Origin: Acanthaster planci
Taxonomy: Eukaryota > Echinodermata > Asteroidea > Valvatida > Acanthasteridae
Assembly (NCBI RefSeq): GCF_001949145.1
Contig: NW_019091458.1
Location: 773,240-799,477 of the forward strand
DNA: 26,238 bases
Direction of reading: 5' to 3'
The first letter of the stretch is position 1, and each line of letters begins with the position of its first letter. The notes beneath the pieces were generated by a model. The model had not been told where the DNA came from and did no database searches. It saw nothing but the letters and a program-made list of their open reading frames with translations. A program made the position numbers and the translations under genes. Of this stretch, positions 9,259 through 18,858 are shown in pieces.

Positions 9259-12200
9259 TTAGAGAGGATGCTTGGCGGGGACGATATCAAGAGAAGGTTT
9301 AAATAGGCCTACTTCAGGTGGGTGAATTTTCTCGAAGTCCCTGTAGGTGTGCTTGTCTGCTTCCCAATCTTGTAGTGTGAAGCCTGCTTCACCGACGTCA
9401 AGGACAAGTTGGTTTTTGTCCCTCTGTGACCAGCCGGTGGGCTGACTGTTGTGATACTCGCCATACAATCTGCAGAGATCAGATCACAATTTAATCTATT
9501 ATCAGCAAAATGAAACCAAAGCTGTGTGTATATGTGATGCAGCCAGAAGTGTAAGATTTTACGTATTCTTTGCCGTTACCTGGAAATATGTTTTTTCTGT
9601 TATTTAGTCAACGCGTCTTTCTCATCTCGTGCAACATCTAACAATTAACTTTGAAACTTTTTTTCAGTTTTACTTTGAGAACGAAAATGACAGCTGATTA
9701 AAGGTTGCTAGAAATCAGTGCTGAGAGATTTAATTTCTTACGGTTGAACTTCATCACGTTATACTAACTTGTCGATGTACTTCAAAGCGCCCGTTTGTAG
9801 CATTCTCTGGAGGACGTTGAATTCAGCGCCCTCTACGTCTAGCTTTAAGATTATATAATCTTGAATGGAGAAATTGTCCTTGATCCACTGTGCAAGATCG
9901 ATAGTTGGAATAACTCGCCGAGTGGATAATTTCCGTTTTCCACCTGCATTTTTCAAAACCAAATGTTGAAGTTACAAACTGTGTTCAGCCATTTAACACA
10001 ATTTATATCACTTTTATAAACATGTTTGAATGCTAGACATATTGCTGCCAATTCCTAAGCATCAATGTTTAAGAGCTTAACACTATCAATCAAAACTATA
10101 GACACGTTAATTTGAAACTGACAACTAGAAAGTGTTTTGAAAAGTATAAATGACTAAACAACTTTTCTGCAGTGTATGTATCTGAGGTTGATAAATTGTG
10201 CCTACTTTGTTTCAGTGCATGCGTGGCTTATCTAGTGGCAGAAACTGTCTTCACTATCTCAACCATAATAACAAACACCATTACTACTAAAAGCACTTAA
10301 AGGATGTAAAATGAACTGTTAGTTTTAAACACAACATGTATCTTTCCTGTGAACATTGCTTATTAATGTACACGTCACCTGTCTCTTTATCTTGTATCTC
10401 GGCAAGCTCTGCGTAAAATGTCCCGCCTCCCCATTGCATGTCCCGCCCATTGTTGAGGCCTTTGTTCGGTCCCCATACGGACTCCAAATACGCCGTAACG
10501 TTACCTGTCCAGCATGAATTAAAGACACACTTCCAGTGTTACTCTGTTTTCAAAATCACATTACTTCATCAGCAGTAGGCAACTTCATGTTAAGTATTCT
10601 GCAATACAATTACTTGGGGAGCTAACTTAAGATAGAATAAAAGTATAAAAGAAAACAAAAAGTTGAGTGCAGTATTCAAATTGTTTTGTTTACTCTTTGC
10701 CGACGTAATTTATGCAAGCTCTCAGAAAGGACTGATCATGCGGCGCTCACTAAATTGCACCGGCACAGAGAAGACCAAACATCTCAGTTTAGATATATTC
10801 CACGCAAATTTGCCATGTGCAGTAAAATTCACATTATAAAGAAGTTACTTTTACGAAATTATTAAAATTTCGTGCCACACGATGCTAATTAATAAAAATG
10901 ACAAAAGATGGGCGTCAGTATTACATGAATAAGTGATCATTTTGTATAATTACCTTAGACTACGGAAGAAAAGGAAGGTCCCACTCTCTTTTACACAAGG
11001 GGATCATCCATTTGTGTCATTTCAGCGAGCATAAAAAATGTGCGCTCGGGAAGGGATTATAACAGCCTGTGTGTGCTTTCCAGAAGCTGTGAAAAATAAT
11101 GACTGTTCCTGTTCATTTTCTTGCGTATGCTAAAGTCAGGTATGATTTAGCCTACGCGTAACGTTCGTGGAAATGAAAAAAAGGCCCCCACCCTTACCGT
11201 ATTCAGCTGCTACCCCGACGGGACAGTGAAGATGGTGATTCCGGTACGCTCTAAAGTACGGCTTTAGTCGCTCGTCAATCTCGAAGGAGTGGATAACATA
11301 GTCTCTACCGTCGGGGTAAGTGTCACGGAATAGCTGAACGCTTGAGGCCGTATTAGCCCCACAGTCTAGGAAGACCTTATTGGTGCCGTTTGGAACAAGA
11401 TAAACCGCCACGTCAGCTTCCTTGGATCTAAATGTATTTCAAAAACAAATGTTTTAAACCTGCCTTATAAGACCCATACTCTTCAATATGGTTTGGACTC
11501 AATCAATCTTAAGTTGCCCTCTATGTACAGTTAGTGAGGTCTTGATTGATCACAAATTCATGCATACTTACTAGAACAATAGACCCGAAAACGATAGACC
11601 CCGTTCCCAAGCCCAGGGTTTTAATTAATTGTAGGGAAATGAGGTCATCAGAGCTAGTAACCCTATTCTCAGCTGAACAGGTACGTCAGTGTATAAGGCA
11701 GCGGATGCTTACCCCTGCAATATTCGTGAAAACTTAAGCTTGTACGAATAGGCAATCTGGTCAGTTAGTATAAAAATTGATTAAAGTTTCAAAAGCCATG
11801 CCTTCCTTTGCGTTCAAGGGGATACATTTCCGGTGGCCAAATACAGTGGGCGTCAAAGAAGATCCGCGTGCAAATCGAAATATTATTCAGGGAAGGAATG
11901 ATGGGAATGAATGGGAATAAATGAATGGGAGGATCGTTTACGTGACAGACCTGGCAAAGTAAAGATGCCACAGCACAATCAACAACAAAGGAAATAGAAA
12001 CTGTTGCTTTCGGAAATTGCAACATTGTATCTTTGAAAATAAAAATAGGGCCTAAGTGCTCTTAGAAATAGTGTCTGTCTGCGAACCTGTTTTTGTTTTA
12101 TGTCAGAAAGGATTGAGTGACACGACCTTTGGCAGTGGCGTACTTTTCAGGGGGTAGGGGGCAAGAATTTCCACGGGGGCAGTTACCCCTTGCCTCCATC

Positions 12201-13253
12201 CCTTAGCTACGCCGCTGAGTTTGTGTAATAGATGACTCTTAATTTGACGAAGTTCAACCTTATTAAATTGGCCAATGTCCATCATACAGTGGAGGGCTTG
12301 ATCGCTGTTTATTTTTGCATGGGTAGTTGATTTTTGGTTGATTTCTTGGCTATTCCTTTGGGAAACTCCCTATCAGGTATTTGCGAGACTGATGGAAGTT
12401 TTAGGTCTTGTTGTTTTATAAGAGTGGAGGAACTTAAGTTATCTAATAACTTTAGTCATTTAATGTAAATTATAATTGCCTTGATTTTATGCGCTCATAA
12501 ACCAGTTCTTGAGAAGAAAGTCAAAGTAAGCTTATAGGCAATCTGCCTTTAGTGCTGTGTTGGTTCCTCAGTTTTGTTTACTCGTTTGGTTGTCGTTGCG
12601 GATTGTTCGAAAAGGCTTGGATCATTCTTATCCAAGGGGTCTTATTGGCTTTTTGGGGGAGGGGGTTAGCTAGCCTGATTCTATTTCCCTCCGGTAATTA
12701 CATGAAGTGGATTATTTTCCCAAAGTTAATTTGTGGAGGCACAGTACAGACTGTCAATTATCTTTTCATAGCTGTAGTAAGTCTTTTCGTACATCACAGT
12801 TCGATTCTACCTTTTATCCGCTATGAATAAGTGGGCACAATAAAATATATAGACGCACTAAATAGCAACGTCTCCGAGCCGCATGTCTCTCAATCAGATC
12901 ACTTTTAACAAATTAATTATTAATTGCATTTTTTTATGAGAATGCTCAATCGCTACAAAACGCTGTTAGAAATAAGAGAAACAGTAAAGAATTGAATAAG
13001 ATTGCTACGGTCCTGCTTTTGAGGTGCTGGATGGTAACGATCCTTGTTCCCACCTGCGTCCCATTTCCACACGAACTGGCTCTGTTGGAACATCTTTGTT
13101 ATAGAGTCTGGCGAGCTCGTCAGCCGTCAGCCGAGCCCTCAAAGGGCTGAAGAAGGATTGGACCACGCTGTATGACGGGATGAGACCGAGACAGGCGAAG
13201 ACTGTTAGGGCGACAATCATCCTGTTGTTGCGGGGAAATCGCATGATTCCCAT
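9259..13253 (-). CDS. FkbM-type (Methyltransf_21) methyltransferase with N-terminal signal anchor, 313 aa, 5 exons
   Basis: Exons (minus strand) are 13253-13054, 11427-11198, 10504-10379, 9943-9769 and 9469-9259. Their junction phases are 2, 1, 1, 2 and all match, giving 942 nt including the stop. The Met at 13253 is preceded two codons upstream by an in-frame TGA, so it is the first usable start. Residues 12-33 (MIVALTVFACLGLIPSYSVV...) follow a basic RNNR stretch and look like a signal anchor, so the enzyme probably faces the secretory lumen. Motif I is VFLDCGAN (85-92), the SAM-ribose acidic residue is in HSFEID (113-118), and LKLDVEGAEF (218-227) is the FkbM hallmark, followed by YGEYHN at the start of the last exon. 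NVT at 145-147 is a possible glycosylation site. Substrate unknown; the family O-methylates sugars and small molecules in bacteria. Confidence 0.88.
9470..9768 (-). other. Methyltransferase intron 4
   Basis: Donor GTTAGT and acceptor CTCTGCAG on the minus strand. No other feature is visible. Confidence 0.7.
9944..10378 (-). other. Methyltransferase intron 3
   Basis: Donor GTGACG, acceptor AATGCAG. Nothing else is recognised. Confidence 0.65.
10505..11197 (-). other. Methyltransferase intron 2
   Basis: Donor GTAAGG, acceptor CTGGACAG. AT-rich sequence with no recognised content. Confidence 0.65.
11428..13053 (-). other. Methyltransferase intron 1
   Basis: Donor GTGGGA and acceptor CATTTAG. 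It holds a degenerate GGAATGA-type simple repeat near 11892-11930 and a small TIR element at 12133-12216; the rest shows nothing. Confidence 0.65.
12133..12216. mobile_element. 84-bp hAT-like TIR remnant
   Basis: The ends are CAGTGGCGTA (12133-) and, on the other strand from 12216, CAGCGGCGTA. These resemble common hAT terminal sequences. The flanking octamers (ACCTTTGG and AGTTTGTG) match poorly, so no clear target duplication is seen. Confidence 0.45.
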
Positions 13254-13668
13254 GCCTCACCCTGACACGAACTTGCGATTAAGGGCCAAAGGAACCCAGT
13301 TTGATGAGGCGTTCTGGTTTCTCTCAGGCTAAATAATACTTCTGTTCGTACGTCATTAGTCCTCTGTTCGAGTAGTCATTCAAACTCTTGAAACCAGGAA
13401 ATTAGAGGTAACTTCTTGTCCTCCGTTGCACTTTGCACTCTGCAACTACTTACCTCAATCGACACCACAACAAAATGAGTACACACTTTGCGTTCCTGAG
13501 TGTCGTCCAGCTTAGTTCGAAACGACAATGCAAATTTGTTTTTAATTTACCAGTTGCTGAAACGTCAAGAGTTTGGACGTACGTACAGATATCTCATTTT
13601 AAAATCCACGAAGCTGTGAAACATGCTGCCGTGTACTCCGAAAACAGCATAAGTTAGTCTCACGGCCG

Positions 13669-13680
13669 GCAGCCATTTTC
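13669..13680 (-). promoter_or_regulatory. YY1-like site at the probable methyltransferase promoter
   Basis: On the minus strand the sequence reads GAAAATGGCTGCCGG, close to the AAnATGGCGGC YY1 motif often found at animal transcription starts. It lies about 420 bp upstream of the start codon. Role inferred from motif and position. Confidence 0.35.
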
Positions 13681-14932
13681 TGAACTTTGTACCGTCCATT
13701 AATATTTAACTATTATCCCGCATTCTTCTCAGTTAACTTGGCAAACAGTATTACTCTTTTATTAATATTCATGAAGGAATCAACACTGGACAGAATGATT
13801 TACTCTTTTAATAAAGAAGCGGGTACGGTGTCGATGACCTCACCCAACCAACAGGTGGGGAACGTGACGTTCTGCAGCTCCCCCCGGCATGTTTGAGGTT
13901 TTTGGGGTGCGTGCTCTGCTAACTCCTTTTTTGTACGCGTTGATGAATGCTCGTGAGTGGGTATCACGGGTTGCCACGCGCGCTCAAATTGGTCGTGTGA
14001 GATGCCACCTGAAAAAGTGGATTATTTCAAATTATTTATAAAGTAATAGATTAGCAGGCCGAAGATGAAAGCTCATTGGAGTGGCATGAAGGTTTTGGGA
14101 GATTTAACACATTCCGTGGAGGAAGTGGACTCAGACCTGCAGTGTACTGTCGCTGTAGAAACTGTCAGAAAAGTGCCTCAAAATTCATTTATTTCGCAAA
14201 AATTTGATATCACCATCCGGATGGCGCCCCCACTCAGCTTTTCAATTGTTCATGGTTGATTTTTTTGGTCTCTCATTCATGAGACTATATCTGTTGGTAG
14301 ACGAGGGGGTTTGGGTAGTTTGGATGGCCTGCAGGCCAGGGCTGGCTGCCTGTGGTACAAGGTGCGTGAAATGCCTAATGTGCCTTTTGGATTTAACCAC
14401 GCTAAGGAAGGGAGGAAGTTTAGAATTTATTTTGAAGTTTAAGGTTAAAATCCTTCGTCTTCATGTTGGACTTCAACGCCGTTCGGCAGTTAGATTTTAT
14501 TCAAGTTCACTTGTTCAAACAGTCACGGTAATTTGTGGCCTTATACTTAACTGGTTAGTGTCTTCAGTGGCGAAAAATGCAACTACATTAACCTGCAGTC
14601 TTATCTTAGTGGCTTCCCCCATGAAACTAAAAAAGCCTGAAATTCAATGACGCACTGACAGGGGCATGCAACTGTTTTGGTGTTTGGGTCTTAGTCTTTT
14701 TATAAGGTTGATGTTATATTTTAACTTTGCCTTCTTTATATCTACACTGTATTCGATTTTTTCTCAACTTTTTTTGTTTTATCCATTGTAAATTTGATCC
14801 GCGAAATAATAAATGAAATGAAATGACGCTGTGGTTTCGGGCGCCATTATCTTGACCGATTTTTTTAATTCGGCAGCACTGAACGCATAACTAAGGCAGG
14901 GAACCAGTCTACGATCTTTGTCGACAATCGAA
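13681..14932. other. Intergenic region between divergent genes
   Basis: No supported gene. Open frames at 14065-14650 show no family motif and no convincing splice signals. At 14800-14826 the run AATAATAAATGAAATGAAATGA resembles the 3' tail of a non-LTR retroelement, without an identifiable body. Confidence 0.45.
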
Positions 14933-14991
14933 ATCATGCCCAAAGATTGTATAGCGCCGCTGCGCGGCGCTATACAATCTTTGATCATGCC
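14933..14991. mobile_element. 43-bp perfect palindrome with 8-bp target duplication
   Basis: Two 20-bp arms at 14941-14960 (starting CAAAGATTGTATAGC) and 14964-14983 are exact reverse complements around TGC. The octamer ATCATGCC flanks both sides (14933-14940 and 14984-14991). This looks like a transposon reduced to its terminal inverted repeats. An 8-bp duplication and ends starting CAAAG are compatible with hAT. Confidence 0.7.
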
Positions 14992-15005
14992 ATATCGCCA
15001 ATATA

Positions 15006-15060
15006 GGGGGCGGCCTGGTTAGTTTCAGTTCAGTCATGACATTTTCTTGTTAGAGCGGAG
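15006..15060 (+). promoter_or_regulatory. Candidate promoter and non-coding first exon of the zinc-finger gene
   Basis: A GC box (GGGGGCGGCC, 15006-15015) and an initiator-like TCAGTTCAGTCA are followed by AGCGGAG|GTGAGT, a strong splice donor at 15061. The only ATG (15035) opens a five-codon frame ending in TAG, so the exon would be untranslated apart from this tiny frame. Transcription is not shown. Confidence 0.4.
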
Positions 15061-15525
15061 GTGAGTACTTGAGTTTGTTTTCCGTTAAGAGCTATAAACT
15101 TCAGAGAAAAATTCTCTGTAGATTTCCTGTACGTCCTTATCGAACGATTTTGGTATTTTAGTCACCAGTTGAGCTCTTGTAATGCGTGTTGCATTTTGAC
15201 AAATGGTGTTCTTGAGTAGGCCTTGCTTAATTTAACTTAAGTCTTAGTCCAAGTAAAGTTGGAGGACCCCATGCAGGTATAATGCATGCAGGCAGTTTAA
15301 AGACTATTTTGCAGGGGAATTTAGAGGATTTGGAATCGTGGTACGAGCTATTTTGCGTGAAATGAATTAATGGAAACAAAAGCCTATGGAAGGTACTTGA
15401 ACCCTACTACCATCGCATGTCCAAATGTTAAAAAAGGTGATTTTTAGGGTCCAAGTTACTTGGACTAGTTCTTGCATACAATGCATGGATGTTTGGTATT
15501 TTTGCATGTTTTATGCACAGTAGCG

Positions 15526-15916
15526 CATAGCATCGGTCATGCTATTTAGTGTCAACACACTCAAGTAGTGTCAACAAAGCGTCAACAACTTGAAAATACC
15601 CTCTACAGATTTAAAAGTCGTTTTATTATATTTTAGAGACACTAACACTTGCCACTGTATAAAAGTAAAACAAAATTTGTTCGCGATGTACAGGGCCGCC
15701 ATCTTTCTTTCCTCTGCCGTCCACGTGAAAAAAAGATGGCGGCCGGTCGGACTGCACAAACAGGCCCGACTTTGTCGCTCAACTATCATGTCAGGTTGAT
15801 ATAATACTATACATAGAATTTGATATTTAGCATCCTAATTAACACTTTACATAAAAATCTTTGCATTAATATGCTTGAATAACTTGTTGACGCTTAATAG
15901 CATGACCCCATAGCAT
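15526..15916. mobile_element. 375-bp hAT-like MITE
   Basis: A perfect octamer CATAGCAT flanks the element (15526-15533 and 15909-15916). Just inside, 23-bp terminal inverted repeats (15535-15557 and 15885-15907) match at 21 of 23 positions; the outermost shared word is GGTCATGCTATT. There is no transposase frame. An 8-bp duplication suggests hAT. The interior contains a mirrored ATGGCGGCC pair. Confidence 0.75.
15694..15744. promoter_or_regulatory. Inverted pair of YY1-like ATGGCGGC sites
   Basis: GGCCGCCATCTTT (15694-15706) and AAAGATGGCGGCC (15732-15744) are exact reverse complements 25 bp apart, with an E-box CACGTG between (15722-15727). AAGATGGCGGC is the YY1 consensus. The pair lies inside the MITE at 15534-15908 and in the presumed first intron of the zinc-finger gene. 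Confidence 0.45.
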
Positions 15917-15966
15917 GGCCACACATCAGTCCAAGTAACTCTACGACAGCACTACCTGGGGTCTGG

Positions 15967-16085
15967 ACAACTCGACAGTTTGCCAACTCGACTTAATCCA
16001 ACTCGACCGTTGAGACAACTTGACCGTCTGTGCGTCAAAAGCCAAGACAAGTCGACTGTCATGACTGCTGAGACAAGTCGGCCGT
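15967..16085 (+). repeat. Cluster of CAACTCGAC-type words (left, forward)
   Basis: Repeated words ACAACTCGAC, CCAACTCGAC, CAACTTGAC and ACAAGTCG occur here in one orientation. The opposite orientation (GTCGAGTTG) occurs in the cluster at 16947-17217. The segment around GGACAACTCG and TTTGCCAACTCGACTT is matched in inverted form at about 17162-17192. Confidence 0.65.
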
Positions 16086-16120
16086 AGAGACAAATTATCT
16101 GCTCAGGCTAGGCCTAGCTG

Positions 16121-16168
16121 CACTAGTGTTGCTGCAGGTATGCTGTGCTATCAGCAGCAACACTAGTG
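16121..16168. repeat. Short hairpin with 15-bp perfect arms
   Basis: CACTAGTGTTGCTGC (16121-16135) pairs with 16154-16168 around an 18-nt loop. Outward pairing continues through TAGC/GCTA after two mismatches, for a stem of about 22-24 bp. Confidence 0.55.
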
Positions 16169-16251
16169 GGGCTACGCTTAGCTATGTTGTCTGTTAAGAC
16201 ATGTGAAATTCAAATGTTCAAAAGTCAAATTAAAGCTGTTTAATATTTACC

Positions 16252-16329
16252 AGCACTATTGGCTTCATACTAGGCCTACACGCTTTTTTTACTAGCACTA
16301 TTGGCTTCATACTAGGCCTACACGCTTTT
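16252..16329 (+). repeat. 36-bp tandem duplication, period 42
   Basis: Two identical 36-bp copies (16252-16287 and 16294-16329) start AGCACTATTGGCTTCATACT and are separated by six bases. Identity suggests a recent event. The second copy abuts the acceptor region of the candidate exon at 16359. Confidence 0.85.
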
Positions 16330-16358
16330 GAAACTTTGTGCACTGTCATGGTATTTAG

Positions 16359-16547
16359 TTGGAGATGAAAACCAAGCTGGTGTCCAGAAAGTGGGCAGAC
16401 ATTGGACTGAGCGGGGCAGTGCCGGAGAAGGGAAGATGCTGCGCTGCTGCACCGTCTGTCAGCTTTCTGAAAGCTTTGCCACTCCACGTTATTTCAAAGA
16501 TAGTTGCAATGTCACTTGATCCACACTATGCTGAATGCTTCGAATGG
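16359..16547 (+). CDS. Candidate coding exon upstream of the zinc-finger exon
   Basis: A possible acceptor (GGTATTTAG, 16350-16358) and donor (TGG|GTAAAA) bound 63 open codons, richer in G and C than the surroundings. It encodes KWADIGLSGAVPEKG... and SFLKALPLHVISKIVAMSLDPHYAECFEW. I recognise no domain. The first ATG is at 16365. The exon ends in phase 0, and the zinc-finger exon at 21528 starts in phase 0, so the two can be joined. Competing frames on both strands are also open, so coding status is uncertain. Confidence 0.4.
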
Positions 16548-16584
16548 GTAAAAATATCTTGCACCCAAGAAAATAAAACATGTA

Positions 16585-16866
16585 GGAGGCATGTGGCCTA
16601 GTGGTTAGGGATTGTAGCTTCGGATCATAGGGTCAGGGGTTCGAATCCAGCTGGTGGCAGCATGTTGTGATCCTGGGCAAGTCACTTTACTCCTATGTGC
16701 CTCTTTCCACCAGGAGTAAATGGGTACCTGTGAGGGCAGACACAGTTATGTTTGGCCGTTTGCGCCGAAATGGCAGCATTGGCTAGTATACTCCCCAGGG
16801 AGCTGAGATGGTTTCAGGAATGCTCAAGTGATGTGAGCCCAATGTGCAGGGATAATGATAATACAG
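16585..16866 (+). mobile_element. tRNA-derived SINE
   Basis: A tRNA-like head has a perfect RNA polymerase III A box TGGCCTAGTGG (16594-16604) and B box GGTTCGAATCC (16638-16648), 33 bp apart. It is followed by a SINE body (CTGGGCAAGTCACTTTACTCC, AAATGGGTACCTG) and a GATAATGATAATA tail. No cloverleaf with paired acceptor ends is visible, so it is not a functional tRNA gene. Confidence 0.8.
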
Positions 16867-16946
16867 CGCCTCGGAACAGTTTACTAGATACATGTAGATG
16901 GCACTTAACAAGTGTTGTTACATTTTTTTAAAATGTATTATCTCAC

Positions 16947-17217
16947 ACGGTCGAGTTGTCTTTATGTGTACATGTATGTCAAAGTCAAATTGTCTTAATG
17001 GACAACTTGGTAAACAGTCCAGTTGTCCCACCGATCAAGTTGTTGCAACAGTCGAGTTGTCCCACCGATCAAGTTGTTGCAACAGTCGAGTTGTCCCACC
17101 GATCAAGTTGTTGCAACAGTCCAGTTGTCCCACCGATCAAGTTGTTGCAACAGTCCAGTTGTCTGAAGTCGAGTTGGCAAACGAGTTGTCCGACATCCTA
17201 TGAGCTGACAAGTCGAG
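16947..17217 (+). repeat. Cluster of GTCGAGTTG-type words (right, inverted to the left cluster)
   Basis: The words CGAGTTGTC, CCAGTTGTC, TCGAGTTGG and AAGTCGAG recur here, reverse-complementary to those at 15967-16085. Together the clusters could be the arms of a foldback-type element, with the SINE and the candidate exon between them. Confidence 0.55.
17021..17162 (+). repeat. 34-bp tandem array, four copies
   Basis: The unit starts AGTTGTCCCACCGATCAAGT and its copies begin at 17021, 17055, 17089 and 17123; a partial fifth copy begins at 17157. Copies are almost identical (a G/C variant before AGTTGTC). Each contains the palindrome TGTTGCAACA. Open frames across it reflect the repeat, not a gene. 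Confidence 0.9.
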
Positions 17218-18150
17218 TAGTCACAAGGTATTTTGCCACTTACTGTGAAAACCAATCCAACTTTACAATAAACAGGTGGTGAAATGAGGGACCTGGTGAC
17301 TATATGGTCACAGACGTTAGTCAGGCAATTGTCCTAATGTTAAAGGAGATGATTCAAAGGGTCTTAGTCACTCGGACTAGCCGTACACATGCCCATATAA
17401 ATTATAATAGGTCTTAGTTCTAATTAAAACTCACTTGAGTTGTCTGACATCCAGCAACTAAGTTATAGGCCTAGGCCTAGATGTACATGTATGTGCTTTA
17501 GGTTTACAATCCTGCTATGATAGCATATAAATCATGACATGCCTTTAACCGTTTTAACTGCCAGAATGTCACATTTTCTAGTGATGTCCGCCCTAAAATG
17601 GAGGTTTTAGTTGTTTGAAAGTAAGACTTTCCTAACTGCTACTTAGGTAACACCAGAAGGAATGTTGCATCCTGACTCTAGCAGGTTGTGTACAAAGTCT
17701 TTGGGTAATCAAGAAAATCTGTTATTTCCTATTAACAAAATTGGAAATCTTTCTCAGTCCCAGATTCATGTCTTCTCAGCATTTTTGTAGTGACCCACCT
17801 TCATTGAGATGAAATACAATGTACATGTATGATGAAGTGGAAGGAGGGTGCAATAGTATTTCCTAAGCAACTTGTATAAGTTGCAAGAAGTTAAAAAATT
17901 GAGTTAAAAATGTTTTACAGGGGTGCCCTTCTAAAAGAAAGGATTGCTGTCTGAGCGCCATTCTTACATGTATATTTTTAAAAAAAGGTGGCGTTCCGGT
18001 GATGTTTTATATCAGGCAACTGGACTTCAACATAAAGAAGTTTGACTTTCTTGCTACAAGGAATAGGGAAAGGGCCCCCCACCCCCATCAATCATTATAG
18101 CTTTTATAGTTCTGTACATGTATTTCCTTAGTTACTGTAGCTTGATAATA
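17218..18150. other. Intron/intergenic sequence without recognised content
   Basis: No gene is supported. Scattered TACATGTA and AGGCCTA words occur. Confidence 0.45.
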
Positions 18151-18152
18151 TA

Positions 18153-18625
18153 GTCTTGTCCCAAGACTGGTTTTACTCTTTTGGCCCGTATACCGTGCAG
18201 GCAACATGCTCTGGTGAGCACAGCCAAATAGCAGTAATAGTAGAGGGCGCTATATTCAAAAGAAACAACCTGCGAGAAAACCAGTCTTGTAGAATTGGGC
18301 AGGCTCGCCCGAAAAATTCCGAGCATACCTCATACGCAAAATTATCTTGAATAATTGCTCATGTGCACTGCCGAAAACCGCAGTTGGCATGGCGTGCTGT
18401 CTTCGGCAGTGCATATGCGCATTAGTATACATGAACTTGAACGCATGAAGTATGCTTGGAATTTTTCGGGTAAGCCTGCCGGATTCTACAAGACTGGTTT
18501 TCTGGCAGGTTGTCTTTTGTGAACATAGTGTCGTCTATTGGAAGTGCTCTTCGGCTGTGCTTTCCAGCGCATGTCGCCTGCACGGTACACTGGCCAAAAC
18601 AGTAAAACCAGTCTTGGGGCAAGAC
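18153..18625. mobile_element. 473-bp self-complementary element flanked by TA
   Basis: The two halves are reverse complements over roughly 200 bp each. Shared words reading inward include GTCTTG, CCAAGACTGGTTTTACT, ACCGTGCAGGC, GAAAACCAGTCTTGTAGAAT and CCCGAAAAATTCC. The centre again pairs (CACTGCCGAA with TTCGGCAGTG). TA flanks both ends (18151-18152, 18626-18627), as expected for a Tc1/mariner-type insertion. Open frames on both strands mirror each other and are by-products. There is no transposase. Confidence 0.75.
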
Positions 18626-18699
18626 TAACATACATGTACATGTACACTACATGCAGGCTCTTGTGTACAGTTTGTTTTAAAACACCTCACCCACAGATT

Positions 18700-18858
18700 C
18701 TGTATCTTGATTGGCTGAAAGTATGTCATGTGACGCTTGCTAGTTTTACTATTTTTATACCACCACTTCAGAAAGACTATACTACATGCAGCCTCATTCT
18801 GAAAGAGAACTATACCAGTAGCAACCAAAGAACTCTATCCTTAGCGACGAAAGCATAG
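18700..18858 (+). promoter_or_regulatory. Possible alternative 5' exon
   Basis: A TATA-like TATTTTTATACC near 18750 is followed by sequence ending CATAG|GTGAGT (donor at 18859). It could splice to 21528, where an ATG opens the zinc-finger exon. Speculative. Confidence 0.2.

Noticed and set aside
14065-14650. Two overlapping frames of 64 and 148 codons
   Set aside because: No recognisable domain, no supporting splice sites and AT-rich codon content.
16585-16660. A tRNA gene
   Set aside because: A and B boxes are present, but the acceptor arms do not pair and a SINE body follows directly.
16898-17282. Two long overlapping frames with repeated CPTDQVVATV or VVPPIKLLQQSS
   Set aside because: They cover the 34-bp tandem array. 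The period is not a multiple of three, so several frames stay open by repetition.
18132-18631. Similar open frames on opposite strands (both with QDWFY... and TVQATC...)
   Set aside because: They arise because the element is self-complementary, so each strand reads the same repeat. No gene is implied.
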